Positions 25,123 to 32,694 of a stretch of 64,000 nucleotides of DNA are shown one piece after another. This stretch comes from Bermanella sp036960565 (lineage in GTDB: Bacteria > Pseudomonadota > Gammaproteobacteria > Pseudomonadales > Oceanobacteraceae). The translations under genes were made by a program, and so were the position numbers. The notes below the pieces were generated by a model. The model searched no databases, had not been told where the DNA came from, and saw nothing but the letters and a program-made list of their open reading frames with translations. The stretch covers positions 1 to 64,000 of the forward strand of contig JBALXQ010000014.1 of assembly GCA_036960565.1 (NCBI GenBank). Direction: 5' to 3'. How positions within the stretch are numbered: position 1 is the first letter of the stretch; the number at the start of each line of letters is the position of its first letter.

Positions 25123-25911
25123 ATGGAAAACAATAGCGCAAAAAGAAAAGTGATAGAAAAAAAACTAGAAGATAACAATCGCCTTATTCAAGATGTTGAA
25201 TTCAGTCAAGATGATAAAGACGGTCTTTATAAAAGCATTTTTAACCGCCGTGATGTGCGTGGACAGTTTAAACCCGACCCTATTCCTAACGACGTGCTAG
25301 CGCGTATTTTACAAGCGGCTCATCATGCGCCCTCGGTAGGATTCATGCAGCCGTGGAATTTCCTGGTGATTCAATCTCCCCAAATAAAAGAGCAAATTCA
25401 TAATGCTTTTGTCAGCGCCAATGAAGAAGCCGCCAATATGTTTGAAGATGAGCAGCAAAAAACCTACCGCGCCTTAAAATTAGAGGGTATTCGCGAAGCG
25501 CCTATTAATATTTGTATTACTTGCGATAGAGAGAAAGCTGGGCCTGTGGTTATCGGGCGCACTCATATGAGCGACATGGATATTTATAGCAGTGTTTGCG
25601 CGGTGCAAAACTTATGGTTGGCGGCCCGTGCTGAAGGGGTAGGAATGGGTTGGGTGAGCATCATGGAGGAGTCGGCGTTTCATGAGATATTGGGTATTCC
25701 TAAAAAGGTGATTCCGGTGGCTTATCTTTGTTTGGGCTATGTGAGTCATTTCAATAAGGAGCCCGAATTAGAGACCGCCAATTGGCGCAAGCGTTTACCC
25801 TTGACTGAACAAATTTATTTTGACCAATGGCAACAAAGCCGCAGCAGTGAGCATGATACGCTCATGCAGGAATTGGAAAAACACAGGGACTTCCCGTTAC
25901 AGTATAAATAA
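25123..25911 (+). CDS. bluB: 5,6-dimethylbenzimidazole synthase
   Basis: The 262-residue flavin enzyme fragments FMNH2 with O2 to make the lower ligand of B12. Nitroreductase-fold BluB motifs: NRRDVRGQF (41-49), HAPSVGFMQPWNF, GRTHMSDMDIYS, and GVGMGWVSI. An N-terminal extension of about 35 charged residues precedes the core. The reaction needs oxygen, so the organism can finish cobalamin aerobically even though several ring enzymes are of the anaerobic type. It has its own riboswitch and is transcribed separately from the main operon. Confidence 0.94.
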   Translation: MENNSAKRKVIEKKLEDNNRLIQDVEFSQDDKDGLYKSIFNRRDVRGQFKPDPIPNDVLARILQAAHHAPSVGFMQPWNFLVIQSPQIKEQIHNAFVSANEEAANMFEDEQQKTYRALKLEGIREAPINICITCDREKAGPVVIGRTHMSDMDIYSSVCAVQNLWLAARAEGVGMGWVSIMEESAFHEILGIPKKVIPVAYLCLGYVSHFNKEPELETANWRKRLPLTEQIYFDQWQQSRSSEHDTLMQELEKHRDFPLQYK

Positions 25912-26075
25912 TCGCTTTCAGCCGTATTTTTAACTGACAAATAAGGTCATCTGCGCAGGTGGCTTTATCTCCACTCCCTGCTCTGGGTCAATAAATATAG
26001 CTCGAGAAATACTGGTATTAGACTATGTTATTAGAGGTGTTGGTAAATTCTCTTTGGCAATGCCTGAGGAAAGGC

Positions 26076-26966
26076 ATGACCCCTATAGCCATTATACTGA
26101 AACGTTCTAAAAGCCTATTTGTTATTCTTGCCTTAATCCTTCTAACGGCAAAGGCTAACGGACTTACCGAGCTTAAATATTTTCAAAGTGATCACCGCTA
26201 CGACTACCGCATAAATCTACTCACTCTGGCCATGGATAAAACCCTGGCCACTGATGGCCCTTATTCATTAATGCCCTTTAATGAAAGTGTTACCCAGTTA
26301 CGAGGGTTACACATGCTAAACAAAAATAAAAACGTGAATGTTGCTTTTTTATCCACCACCCCAAAAAGAGAAAAGCGTTTTTTATCGGTAAAAATTCCTA
26401 TGCTCAGAGGAATACTGGGTTATCGAATATTTTTAATTAGAGATTTATCGGTGGGGAAATTTTTGCAGGTAAATAGCCTAGACGAGCTTAAAACTAATTA
26501 TATGGCGGGCTTTGGCAGCCAGTGGGCCGATATGAAAATTCTTACCAGTAACGATATTCCTGTCATCGGTAGTGTTAAGTATGAAACCCTGTTTGGCATG
26601 CTTTCCAATGAGCGTTTCGATTATTTTCCTAGAGGCATTAACGAGGCTTGGGGAGAAATTGAAAACCATAAAACACAATACCCACGTTTAATAGTGGAAA
26701 AATCCATGGCCTTTTACTATCCGTATCCAGTTTACTTTTTTGTGCAGAAACAAAATGCTCTTTTGGCCTCTAGAATTAAACGAGGCTTAATTAAAGCCAT
26801 GGGGGATGGTTCATTTAAGGCGCTTTTTCTTAAGTACCATCAAGCGATCATTGATAAAGCTAACTTGCCAAATCGAAAAATATTTGTATTGACCAACCCC
26901 AATTTAACCAAACAAACCCCACCACCCGATACCAGTTGGTGGCTGCCAAAGAGGAGGTTGCATTAG
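26076..26966 (+). CDS. Orphan periplasmic solute-binding-like protein
   Basis: The 296-residue product from ATG 26076 (GAGGAAAGGC upstream) has a signal peptide ending near KANG. The rest has the pattern of a family 3 extracellular solute-binding fold: two lobes, NVAFLSTTPKREKRFL early, and a hinge around FGSQWADMKI. An earlier in-frame start at 26025 would put 17 extra residues before the signal peptide. No permease or ATPase gene is near, so it may be a sensor, an enzyme activator or a binding protein for a distant transporter. Ligand unknown. Confidence 0.7.
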   Translation: MTPIAIILKRSKSLFVILALILLTAKANGLTELKYFQSDHRYDYRINLLTLAMDKTLATDGPYSLMPFNESVTQLRGLHMLNKNKNVNVAFLSTTPKREKRFLSVKIPMLRGILGYRIFLIRDLSVGKFLQVNSLDELKTNYMAGFGSQWADMKILTSNDIPVIGSVKYETLFGMLSNERFDYFPRGINEAWGEIENHKTQYPRLIVEKSMAFYYPYPVYFFVQKQNALLASRIKRGLIKAMGDGSFKALFLKYHQAIIDKANLPNRKIFVLTNPNLTKQTPPPDTSWWLPKRRLH

Positions 26967-26970
26967 CGTA

Positions 26971-27393
26971 TTATTGAGCGGCCGTGACTGAAGTGCTGTT
27001 GTGAATGATCTGCCAATTTTCATCTTGTTTGATGAGCTGAAGGTGGTCGTGGAATACGGCTTTTTCACCACTAAGGATAAGGCTAATTTGCATTACTTTT
27101 TCGCCTTCCACGGTACTTTCAATGTGCAATTTACGTTTATGGCCACCAATTTTCTTGGCTTTAATTAATGCAAGGTAACTCTCTCGGTCAATCACGCGTA
27201 AACCATCTTTGGTCATGGCAACGACCCTAAATTCCTTATGAAAAGCCTTTTCTAGCAACCCCACATCGTGGTGTTCTGTGCCCTGCGCATAGTTGTTTAA
27301 TACCTGCATTACCTCTTGATCGAGTGTTTGTGCACCTGAATTGGCGGCCACTGTGGATAACATACTCATTATAACGACTCCTAATATCTTCAT
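26971..27393 (-). CDS. Secreted NTF2-like protein
   Basis: The 140-residue precursor from ATG 27393 (GGGGAA upstream) has a signal peptide ending SGAQ. The mature part has the SnoaL/DUF4440-type pattern: an N-terminal helix (TLDQEVMQVLNNYAQGTEHHDVGLLEKAFH), then strands ending in GEKAVFHDHLQLIKQDENWQIIHNST. Members bind small molecules or act as simple enzymes; no catalytic site can be named here. It converges with the solute-binding gene, only four bases apart. A perfect 45-bp inverted repeat lies upstream and probably holds its operator. Confidence 0.7.
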   Translation of the reverse strand: MKILGVVIMSMLSTVAANSGAQTLDQEVMQVLNNYAQGTEHHDVGLLEKAFHKEFRVVAMTKDGLRVIDRESYLALIKAKKIGGHKRKLHIESTVEGEKVMQISLILSGEKAVFHDHLQLIKQDENWQIIHNSTSVTAAQ

Positions 27394-27427
27394 GGTTATT
27401 CCCCGTTTAAGTATGTTTAGTAAACTA

Positions 27428-27472
27428 CATGACAGTATTATAGTCAATAAGGTTGACTATAATACTGTCATG
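27428..27472. promoter_or_regulatory. Perfect 20-bp inverted repeat, probable operator
   Basis: Arms 27428-27447 and 27453-27472 are exact reverse complements around a 5-base centre. Each arm contains TTGACTATAATACTG when read outward, so -35-like and -10-like hexamers are embedded. It lies 35 bases ahead of the leftward NTF2-like gene and about 130 ahead of the rightward zinc-ribbon gene. No T run follows either arm, which argues against a terminator. Confidence 0.7.
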
Positions 27473-27601
27473 TTCAGGTGGGGATGATTTAGCAGGGAAT
27501 AGGGGCTTAAGCCGGAGCATGGTAAAATAGGCGTCACTGAGCTTATTGAGGTAACTACCTCAATATAGTGAAAAAAGCGTTATTAAAAATCGGAACTTAA
27601 C

Positions 27602-27859
27602 ATGGATATTTTCGGCTTAATTGCCAAGGCCTTTTCAAAACCAAAATTTACCAAGCCTTGTGAACGCTGTGGGCTTCACTACCCAGAAGATGAAAGTGAC
27701 TGCCCTCATTGCCATGAGATCTCCAGCGAATTTGAATTGAATTTATTCAAAGAAAAGATTGAGCAAGAAAAGCAGGCCGGTGGCAAGCTTGGGCAATTGT
27801 TTTTCATGTTTTCGTTAATGATTGGTGTACTGCTTTTACTCTCCATTCTAGATGGCTAA
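27602..27859 (+). CDS. Small zinc-ribbon protein with one membrane helix
   Basis: The 85-residue protein has CERC ... CPHC spaced as a zinc ribbon (residues 20-37), a charged helix rich in Glu and Lys (44-60), and a C-terminal membrane helix (66-82). It is likely anchored in the inner membrane with the ribbon in the cytoplasm. The function of such proteins is not established. It is monocistronic. Confidence 0.75.
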   Translation: MDIFGLIAKAFSKPKFTKPCERCGLHYPEDESDCPHCHEISSEFELNLFKEKIEQEKQAGGKLGQLFFMFSLMIGVLLLLSILDG

Positions 27860-28082
27860 TTAACCCCTTCTAAATTTCAGTTTTATTTTTGTGGCGTGTT
27901 TGGTCGAATGCATAGGTATAGAATCGCCATTCTGTTGTCTTTTCCAAGTTTGCACTTCTCTTTGGCCATTTTTCACCTGTGGCCATTGTATTTCATCAAC
28001 TATTACTTATTTGTTAATTTGCTAAGACATTTAAGCCGATTTTCTGCTCAGCATTCCTAAATACAATAATAAAGAGATGACT

Positions 28083-30251
28083 ATGAAATACAGACTCGCC
28101 ATCAATGGGTTTTTGGCTTGTTCGGTTCTGGCTAGCGCTACAGTACATGCTATGTCCAGTACGCCAGACGAACCCCCAGAACAACCACAAGCCACCGGCT
28201 ACAGTGGAGACGTTAACGGTTTAGCACAGGGCTGTTATGCAATTCAATCGCCGGAAAATGGCGATTACATGAAACGTTTTGACCAAGGGGGCTTAGTAGA
28301 CGATGGTTTAAGTTACCATTTTGAAAATATCTCTAAAGACAGCGCCACAAAATTCTTCATGAAACCGACTTCATTTGGTAAATATTTATTAACCGATGTG
28401 GATGGTCGTTATTTTGCGAGCCACCTACCGGCCGAAATAAGTGCCGGCAAATACGCCGGCACCTTTGCGGAATGGACCATTGAAAAACAAGGTAGTGATC
28501 GCTATAGCTTGCATGCTACGGCACTGAATATGAAAGTACGTCACCACACCACAAAAGATGGTATGTACTTTTTTGATTTATTAAATCCTTTTAATTTTAA
28601 CAGTGAAAATGAGTTTAAATTAATTCCTCAATCTAACTGTACCGACTTCCCAGAAGTCACCACCAACGTGGCCGCTAATCTAAGCGCTTTAAAAGGCAAT
28701 GTGAATGACCCAGTACGAGGCTTTGTAGATTCTCATACGCATATCACCTCTTATGAATTTATGGGCGGCAAGATGATGGCCGGTAAACCTTTTCACCGTT
28801 GGGGAGTGGAAGAGGCACTACAAGACAGTAAAAATGTGCACGGGCCAGATGGCGCACTGGATTTAGTGGGTAACCTTTATACCTTTGAAGATCCCAACAT
28901 GCGTTACGACACACGTGGCTGGCCTGAATTTCCTTGGTGGCCAAACCATAAACAAATGAGCCACATGGGTTATTACTATAAGTGGATTGAACGAGCCTAT
29001 CTTTCGGGTTTACGTTTAATGGTTACCGACCTAGTTGAAAACGAAGTCTTGTGTAACGTGCAAAAAGTCGTGAACCCTGCCAGTTGGATTAATCCTAATA
29101 GCTGCAACACGATGGACAGCATTCGTTTGCAGGCAGGGCGCCTACAAGAAATGCAGGCCTACATTGATGCGCAATCTGGTGGCCCAGGTAAAGGCTTCTT
29201 CCAACTCGTGACATCTCCTGAGCAAGCGCGCCAGGTCATTGCTAATGGCCAGATGGCCGTATTGATGGGTGTGGAAGCATCTGAAACATTTAACTGCGGC
29301 TTAAAAGATGGCTGTACTTTCGACACCATAGAGGCTCAGTTAAACGAACTTTATGATTTAGGTGTACGCACTATCTTCCCGTCTCATAAATTTGATAACA
29401 AGCTGGCTGGCTCGGCAGTAGAAGATGGTTTAATTAATTTAGGGCAATGGTTAGCGTCGTCACGTTTCTTTGAAACAGAAGAATGTAACGATGAAACTCA
29501 TGGCGGCCATTTTAAATCGGGCTTCCCGCTTATTGGCCAAGTGCCAGTATTAAAAGAGATTTTAGATCTTGCCAATTTAAACCCTGTATATGACGAAAGC
29601 ATTGAGCATTGTAACCAGCACGGCATTACCGATTTGGGTGTGTATCTGGTGAATCGCATGATTGATAAAGGCATGTTAATCGAGCTTGATCACATGAGTA
29701 ACTACACAGCCACTGCCACCATGGATATTGTAGAAGCGCGTAATTACAGCGGTGTGATTACATCGCATAGTTGGATGCGTGACAGCAAAAATGGCGAAGT
29801 GCACAACAATACTCGTCGCCTAATTGAAGCCGGTGGTTATAGCTCTCCTTATAACGCGAATGCTAATGGCCTTGTGTCTAAAATTTCACGCTTTTTGGAT
29901 GTGGCCGAACAAACCCCATACTTGGATGGTGTGGGTTTTGGTACCGACATGAGTGGTTTAGGTGGCCAAGCGGGTCCTCGTGATGATAGTGCTAGCAATC
30001 CATTGGAATACCCTTATACATCGGAGTTTGGCTTTGTATTTGATAAACAAGTATCGGGCAACCGTGCATTTGATTTAAACACCGATGGCATAGCCCATTA
30101 CGGTTTAGTGGCCGATCACTTACAAGACATTCGTGAGCAAGCTCCGCAGCGTATTTACGAGTCGGTAATGAACTCTGCCGAGGCCTATTTGCAAATGTGG
30201 GAACGTGCTGAAAGCAATACCAATACGGCTTTTATTGATCCGCTTCAATAA
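28083..30251 (+). CDS. Secreted M19-like metallohydrolase with an N-terminal accessory domain
   Basis: The precursor (722 residues from ATG 28083; 724 from ATG 28077) has a signal peptide ending VHAM. Residues about 45-190 form a Cys-flanked domain suggestive of a beta-trefoil or fascin-like fold (CYAIQSPENGDYMK, FGKYLLTDVDGRYF). The rest is an amidohydrolase-type domain: FVDSHTHI (metal His pair) near 215, a VLMGVEASE segment, and the membrane-dipeptidase-like IELDHMSNYTATATMDIVE and GVITSHSWM, then GVGFGTDMSG. It probably cleaves dipeptides or lactone/amide bonds outside the cytoplasm. Similar proteins are often labelled coagulation factor 5/8-type, which I would not adopt. A strong terminator follows. 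Confidence 0.75.
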   Translation: MKYRLAINGFLACSVLASATVHAMSSTPDEPPEQPQATGYSGDVNGLAQGCYAIQSPENGDYMKRFDQGGLVDDGLSYHFENISKDSATKFFMKPTSFGKYLLTDVDGRYFASHLPAEISAGKYAGTFAEWTIEKQGSDRYSLHATALNMKVRHHTTKDGMYFFDLLNPFNFNSENEFKLIPQSNCTDFPEVTTNVAANLSALKGNVNDPVRGFVDSHTHITSYEFMGGKMMAGKPFHRWGVEEALQDSKNVHGPDGALDLVGNLYTFEDPNMRYDTRGWPEFPWWPNHKQMSHMGYYYKWIERAYLSGLRLMVTDLVENEVLCNVQKVVNPASWINPNSCNTMDSIRLQAGRLQEMQAYIDAQSGGPGKGFFQLVTSPEQARQVIANGQMAVLMGVEASETFNCGLKDGCTFDTIEAQLNELYDLGVRTIFPSHKFDNKLAGSAVEDGLINLGQWLASSRFFETEECNDETHGGHFKSGFPLIGQVPVLKEILDLANLNPVYDESIEHCNQHGITDLGVYLVNRMIDKGMLIELDHMSNYTATATMDIVEARNYSGVITSHSWMRDSKNGEVHNNTRRLIEAGGYSSPYNANANGLVSKISRFLDVAEQTPYLDGVGFGTDMSGLGGQAGPRDDSASNPLEYPYTSEFGFVFDKQVSGNRAFDLNTDGIAHYGLVADHLQDIREQAPQRIYESVMNSAEAYLQMWERAESNTNTAFIDPLQ

Positions 30252-30274
30252 CTTCTGCTTTAACTAGACCCATC

Positions 30275-30304
30275 CCCCGGCAGTAGACTGCCGGGGCCTT
30301 TAGC
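30275..30304 (+). terminator. Rho-independent terminator
   Basis: CCCCGGCAG TAGA CTGCCGGGG is a perfect 9-bp GC-rich stem with a four-base loop, followed by CCTTT. It lies 23 bases after the M19-like gene. Confidence 0.85.
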
Positions 30305-30391
30305 GGCTGTTAGTGATAGATAAAGTGCTGACAGTGCTAAAGCTATTTAACCCGCTAAACTGAAGTTAAACCTGCAAGATACAATGCTCAT

Positions 30392-31165
30392 ATGCTGAGT
30401 ATTTTTTCTAAATTATTTATATTTATCCATGCTTGGGCCTTATTGGGTATTCCGGTGCTCGTTAGTGCGTCTGAGTTACGCTTTGCTGCCGTGGATGTAG
30501 GAGAGCCTTACGGCTACAAGGATGATAACGGGGAAGAGAAAGGCATACTGCGTGACATTCTTAAGCATCTTGCTAACGAAATATCCCCAAATTCCACAGT
30601 ATCTTTACTGCCTTATAAACGCATGCTGTATGGATTGGATAGTGGCGAATATGATTGCTCCATTTTTTTTAATTCACCTAAAGGAAATGAAAAATATCAT
30701 CAAATAGCGCTTGTCACTAAAAAACCGGTGGTCATTATGTCCATTGCGAATACTGAGAAAGCTCGAATTCCTGCACCCGCCAAATTGGCAGACTTTGAAG
30801 GAAAAGTGGTGGGGGTTATCCGTTCCGCTTATTATGGTAAGTCGTTTGATGATAATAAAAAAATATTAAAAAGAGAGTTAGATAATTATCAACAGGCCAT
30901 TAACCTAGTGCGGCAAAATCGTCTAGATGCGCTGATTGGTCCACAAGAATTGATTAGGGATGCCTTCCCAGAAAGTGGAATGCCATTTTTACTAAAGACC
31001 AATCAAATTTGGCTTCAATGTTCCCGACATTCTCTGCGCCTTAAAGAACCCGGCGTGCTTGAAGCGATAAAAAACGCCGAGCAAGGGCTACATCATAAAG
31101 ATGAAAAAAAGGATCTGATTACCCAGATACATCGGCGTTATTTAAAGAACTATCATCGACCATAA
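30392..31165 (+). CDS. Orphan periplasmic solute-binding-like protein
   Basis: The 257-residue precursor has a signal peptide ending VSAS and then LRFAAVDVGEPYGYKDDNGEEKGILRDIL, the opening of a family 3 solute-binding protein. LPYKRMLYGLDSGEYDCSIF and RLDALIGPQELI give the second-lobe pattern. No transporter partner lies nearby. It is one of six such solitary proteins in this window. Confidence 0.75.
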   Translation: MLSIFSKLFIFIHAWALLGIPVLVSASELRFAAVDVGEPYGYKDDNGEEKGILRDILKHLANEISPNSTVSLLPYKRMLYGLDSGEYDCSIFFNSPKGNEKYHQIALVTKKPVVIMSIANTEKARIPAPAKLADFEGKVVGVIRSAYYGKSFDDNKKILKRELDNYQQAINLVRQNRLDALIGPQELIRDAFPESGMPFLLKTNQIWLQCSRHSLRLKEPGVLEAIKNAEQGLHHKDEKKDLITQIHRRYLKNYHRP

Positions 31166-31195
31166 CTAACAATTAGTTTCACATAACGCAGATCG

Positions 31196-31843
31196 CTAAC
31201 ACCATAACTGAGGCATGGGCTTTTGTTCAACTAGCTCTTTTAAGTTGGCTTCAATAACCCGGTAACCCACATTGCCTATTAACCTTTGACGGCCCTCATT
31301 AAACACCCAAGCAGGGCTCACACTTACTTGATAACTTTGTGCATTTTGAAAATCTTGTTGTAAATCAGCCAGGGAAAAACCGCCATTAAAATAATCCATT
31401 ACCTCAATCCAGTTTATTTTTAAAGACTCTGCAATCTCCTGCAATACTTCCAGTCTTGAAATATCCATGGCTTCCATAAAAAAACTATGGCGGACCAAGG
31501 CACTGTATTGATTGGCCAGCTCAATGGATTCCAATTTCATGATGGTTTTAATAATGGCGTGGGCCAGCATGGAGGTGCTGGGTTGAACTTTGTGCCAGCT
31601 GTCTGGGTGTAGTGATGCTTCAAACTGGTGGGCCACTTCGTTTACGTGATTGGCATAACCATCAAAGCCGCCCTTATTTTTCCAACCCTGCTGAATCTTT
31701 TTATGACAAGAAGCAAAATTTGGCAGGAACTGTAAATTCACCTGAACATCTTCCGCCAGATTCAGGCGTACTTCATTTAATCTTTTCTCGCCAATAAATG
31801 CCCAGATGCACAGCACATCAGAAAAGTAATCTACCTGAATCAT
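31196..31843 (-). CDS. DsbA/FrnE-like thioredoxin-fold protein lacking the second active Cys
   Basis: The 215-residue protein starts at ATG 31843, five bases after GGAGG. VDYFSDVLCIWAFIGEKR (about 4-21) aligns with the FrnE-type SDxxCPWCxxG active site, but the second Cys is Ala (CIWA). The C-terminal SPAWVFNEGRQRLIGNVGY holds the cis-Pro segment (VSPAWVF). There is no signal peptide, so it is cytoplasmic. With a CxxA site it cannot act as an ordinary disulfide oxidase; a glutathione-linked transferase or isomerase role is possible. Confidence 0.8.
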   Translation of the reverse strand: MIQVDYFSDVLCIWAFIGEKRLNEVRLNLAEDVQVNLQFLPNFASCHKKIQQGWKNKGGFDGYANHVNEVAHQFEASLHPDSWHKVQPSTSMLAHAIIKTIMKLESIELANQYSALVRHSFFMEAMDISRLEVLQEIAESLKINWIEVMDYFNGGFSLADLQQDFQNAQSYQVSVSPAWVFNEGRQRLIGNVGYRVIEANLKELVEQKPMPQLWC

Positions 31844-31921
31844 GTTTGCCTCCATTTACAATATACCTATATTAGTATTGACTTATATAGCATTTATACT
31901 AGCATCATTAATAAAGAAAAG

Positions 31922-31948
31922 AAGCATGCTATTTTAAGCGGCATGCTT
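31922..31948 (-). terminator. Terminator of the nrdJ operon
   Basis: AAGCATGC (31922-31929) and GCATGCTT (31941-31948) form an 8-bp stem; read leftward it is followed by CTTTTCTTT. It lies 28 bases past the nrdJb stop. Confidence 0.65.
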
Positions 31949-31975
31949 ATTCATTATGTCGTGAGATCTAAAGGC

Positions 31976-32656
31976 TTAGCCGCATTTTGAATCCCCACAG
32001 CTTAAACAGGTTAAACAACCATCCATTAAAATAGCCGCCTTGGTATGGCATTTTTTACACAGTTGCGCTTCTTCGGGAAAGTCGGATGCCTCATTACTGG
32101 TACTTTTAACCCCTTTTGTTATTTTTTCAAATTCGGCGCGTTTTTCATCGAGTATGGCTTGTTGATGTTCGGGCAGTTCAGGCTTTTTCAACAACCCTAT
32201 CATGGTGAAATGCTTCTCTAGGGCATCACCTATCTCTGCCACTACCGAGGGCATAAACTTACCGCCTCTTTTAAAATAACCCCCGTGAGGATCAAACACC
32301 GCTTTTAATTCTTCGGCTAGAAAGGTGACATCCCCCCCTTTTCTAAATACCGCCGAGGCGACCCGGGTAAGGGCTACAATCCATTGAAACTGATCCATAT
32401 TTTTAGAATTGATAAACATTTCAAACGGGCGACGCAATTCGTGTTCGGTGCCCTGGTTTAAAATAATGTCATTAATGGTGACATATAAAGCATGCTCTGA
32501 ATTAGGCGTTTTTATCTTGTAAGTAGACCCCATTAATAGTTCTGGGCGCTGCACACTTTCATGCATATGCTCGATGTCTGCGGTTTGTTCTTCTTTAATT
32601 TCGTCTTTTTTCACGACTTCAAAGGCGACGATGTTTTTTACAATTTTTGTGCTCAT
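31976..32656 (-). CDS. nrdJb: B12-dependent ribonucleotide reductase, small C-terminal component
   Basis: The 226-residue protein carries the TSCPD-type domain (about 45-140; HALYVTINDIILNQG, ELRRPFEMFINSKN) and a C-terminal Cys cluster CKKC ... CLTCLSCGDSKC (about 198-225), which resembles the Cys-rich end of single-chain class II reductases. In Pseudomonas the class II enzyme is split the same way into NrdJa and NrdJb. The Cys tail likely re-reduces the active site or binds zinc. It starts 38 bases after nrdJa. Confidence 0.88.
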   Translation of the reverse strand: MSTKIVKNIVAFEVVKKDEIKEEQTADIEHMHESVQRPELLMGSTYKIKTPNSEHALYVTINDIILNQGTEHELRRPFEMFINSKNMDQFQWIVALTRVASAVFRKGGDVTFLAEELKAVFDPHGGYFKRGGKFMPSVVAEIGDALEKHFTMIGLLKKPELPEHQQAILDEKRAEFEKITKGVKSTSNEASDFPEEAQLCKKCHTKAAILMDGCLTCLSCGDSKCG

Positions 32657-32694
32657 GCTGAACTTCCTGAATAATGAATAGTTAGTGAATGACG

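Noticed and set aside
27428..27472. Rho-independent terminator
   Set aside because: No T run on either side and stem A/T-rich; position ahead of two start codons suits an operator.
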